Below are positions 1 to 64,000 of a DNA stretch of 64,000 nt, piece after piece (position 1 is the stretch's first letter; each line of letters begins with the position of its first letter). The position numbers were made by a program, and so were the translations under genes. The notes beneath the pieces were generated by a model that worked only from the letters and a program-made list of their open reading frames with translations, did not search any database and was not told where the DNA came from. The DNA is taken from positions 2,088,214 to 2,152,213 of the forward strand of contig OX465117.1 of assembly GCA_949987565.1 (NCBI GenBank), written 5' to 3'. Source of the DNA: Luidia sarsii (Eukaryota; Echinodermata; Asteroidea; Paxillosida; Luidiidae).

Positions 1-495
1 TTCCGTACGGCGCGCCGATACATTGGCTCGGTAAACCGCTCTCTGTTGACGGAAAGCCGATACATCGGCTCGCGTGTCCCATTGTTTCTAATAATTACCA
101 AATTAATTCCGTACAGACATGCACATTAATTCCGTAGTGAAAGAGTTAAGTTTGTTGATAAGGTTCAGTGACATAAGAATAAATCTGAAATGCTGAACAA
201 AATTGTGCAAATCTTGGCTACTGTAGGTTATGTCTGTGAACTTCCACACATAGCACTGGTCTGTTGTACTTTTTCAAAGGGACTTCATTGTGTCTGACCA
301 TTGTTCGAGTTTGTATGCTTTTTGACAGCACAGTGCAGTTTGGAGCATAATGTATCAGAATATTGAGACAAGACAATTTGACTGAACAGACCACTGAACC
401 AGCCTTTTTACGTTTGAGTTGTCCTGATTGCAGTAGATAGCTGTAATTAAATTGAATTGAATTATAGCCTTCGTAACCATGGTGTCATTTTCTAG
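1..495. other. Intron part upstream of exon 1
   Basis: No exon is recognised. A motif close to GCCGATACATCGGCTCG occurs twice near the left edge (about 13-31 and 54-72), and TTAATTCCGTA also repeats; this may be the end of a repeat cut by the window. The rest is unassigned AT-rich sequence. Confidence 0.5.
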
Positions 496-62957
<62,462 letters not shown>

Positions 62958-64000
62958 GTAGGACATCAATCGGTGTGACGGGCATCCCCTGTCTAAGTTA
63001 ACCACAGCATTGCCCCAGAATAGTACAGACATTCGAGACTGCACTGCAAAGTTTGAAATTCACAGTCTTCCGACTATCGTCATTAGACCCGTTTCCACTA
63101 CACTTGATAAACGCTTTTATTTGGATCAGGATTCAAACTCCACTTTTTTTGCGTGTGTGGACACAATAACCGCGATTATTAGTATGATTTGAATCGTAAT
63201 TTGGACTCCACTATTAGTGAGGTTTTTTCAAATAATCGCATTTTTTTGCAACGCTTCTCTTTCAAGAAGTGTGGCTCTGAAAAGAGCATTACAATAATTT
63301 GACTGAAATGACCAAACTGCAAATCTCAAAAAAGTTAGGGTGCAGGAAGTTCTGAACCAATTAGGAGGATATTTCACAAAAGAAGAATGGAGTTAGTTCA
63401 ATGTCACCTTAGACAAAAAATTGTCTGTCTGTAGCTGTCTGTCTGTCTATCTGAAATACACATACTGTAACGGCACCCCTGGTGCCCAACCAGGGGCCTG
63501 CCGCCAGTTGAATTTAAGGATCGGAGTCACAACAAAACGAAGAAAAGGCAAAGAATGAATTTAGAATTTATAAATTTAATTGACGCCACAGCTCAGGGGA
63601 GGGCACTGGGGTAAGTGGTATGAGGGCAAACATGGGGGATACAACACTAATTAATACAAGGTACGAAAATAAATAAACTAGGATTTAACTTACAACGAAT
63701 AAAACCGAACAGCACAGCACAGCCAGGTTGTCAGTGATGGCGGATGGCGAACATAAAAAAATCAGTATAGTAATGAAAACAAAGAAACAACCCCAAAACA
63801 GAGGGCATCTGCCCTAGGCTTACTTTAGCCGTTTTTTAAAGAAGAAAACTAAACTGACCACCATCCACCACCACTCCCATCCGCAGAAGTCCACACTGGA
63901 CTATGCTGCTATTGGGTTTTATAGCTGGGCGGGGGCCCCTGTGGGGAATTTCCACACAGCTTTAGAAAAACCCAACAAAAGAACAACTAGGGGATTAACT
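62958..64000. other. Intron 57 (incomplete), mostly unassigned
   Basis: A worn fold-back with ATTCAAACTCCAC blocks lies at 63085-63250, related to 48694. From about 63465 the sequence changes character (CGGCACCCCTGGTGCCCAACC, higher GC) and may be one end of a larger element cut by the window. No exon is seen. Confidence 0.45.

Overview
This is eukaryotic genomic DNA from an animal, most likely a marine deuterostome invertebrate; echinoderm is my best guess. The grounds are GT-AG introns of about 0.15-4.5 kb, heavy loads of short fold-back elements, tRNA-derived SINE-like repeats, frequent ACATGTA tracts, and a very long gene built from EGF, Ig and Frizzled-type modules. Phylum is an inference and species is not determinable here. 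Nothing prokaryotic was seen.

The whole window lies inside one plus-strand gene. I resolve 57 coding exons from 496 to 62957 (7,035 nt, 2,345 codons, about 11 percent of the sequence). Both ends are missing: the first exon begins inside a codon and the last ends at a good splice donor. There is no signal peptide, membrane segment, kinase domain, stop codon or poly(A) signal in view. Every exon starts and ends in phase 1 except the pair that splits the Frizzled-type CRD (phase 0 between them). All frames join without a stop.

Layout: (1) 496-13676, eight exons of fibrillin-type calcium-binding EGF modules. (2) 14831-23614, calcium-binding EGFs alternating with short tenascin/WIF-type EGFs. (3) 24378-33418, a run of short EGFs. 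(4) 34431-36425, Ig domain 1. (5) 37289-38567, two EGFs. (6) 39270-40561, Ig 2. (7) 41367-49324, nine EGFs. (8) 50397-51804, Ig 3. (9) 52360-53776, a complete ten-cysteine Frizzled-type CRD. (10) 53936-62957, three EGF-Ig units and a further EGF. The predicted product is a secreted or cell-surface mosaic protein with about 44 EGF, six Ig and one CRD module. EGF plus Ig recalls Tie receptors, and Ig next to CRD recalls ROR and MuSK, but I know no named protein with this full order and give no gene symbol.

The introns are mostly mobile-element and tandem-repeat DNA. Recurrent families are a fold-back element with the core GACGTTTCGATCCTAGCAGG (family A, over 25 copies), a second fold-back with ends GTTTGCGGTGACACCATGTA (family B), a roughly 370-bp element with inverted ends around CCCCTACACAACATTGGT (family C), a roughly 250-bp element with TGTGACCCGGCACA ends (family D), tRNA-like SINE pieces, and several minisatellites.

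The best leads are places where repeat or duplication activity has copied pieces of this gene's own exons: an inverted two-locus duplication linking Ig exon 30 with EGF exon 37, a tandem array derived from the acceptor side of exon 19, a 149-bp copy of the donor side of exon 24, and a decoy copy of the start of CRD exon 47. All boundaries come from reading by eye for splice sites and frame; no alignment or transcript data were available.
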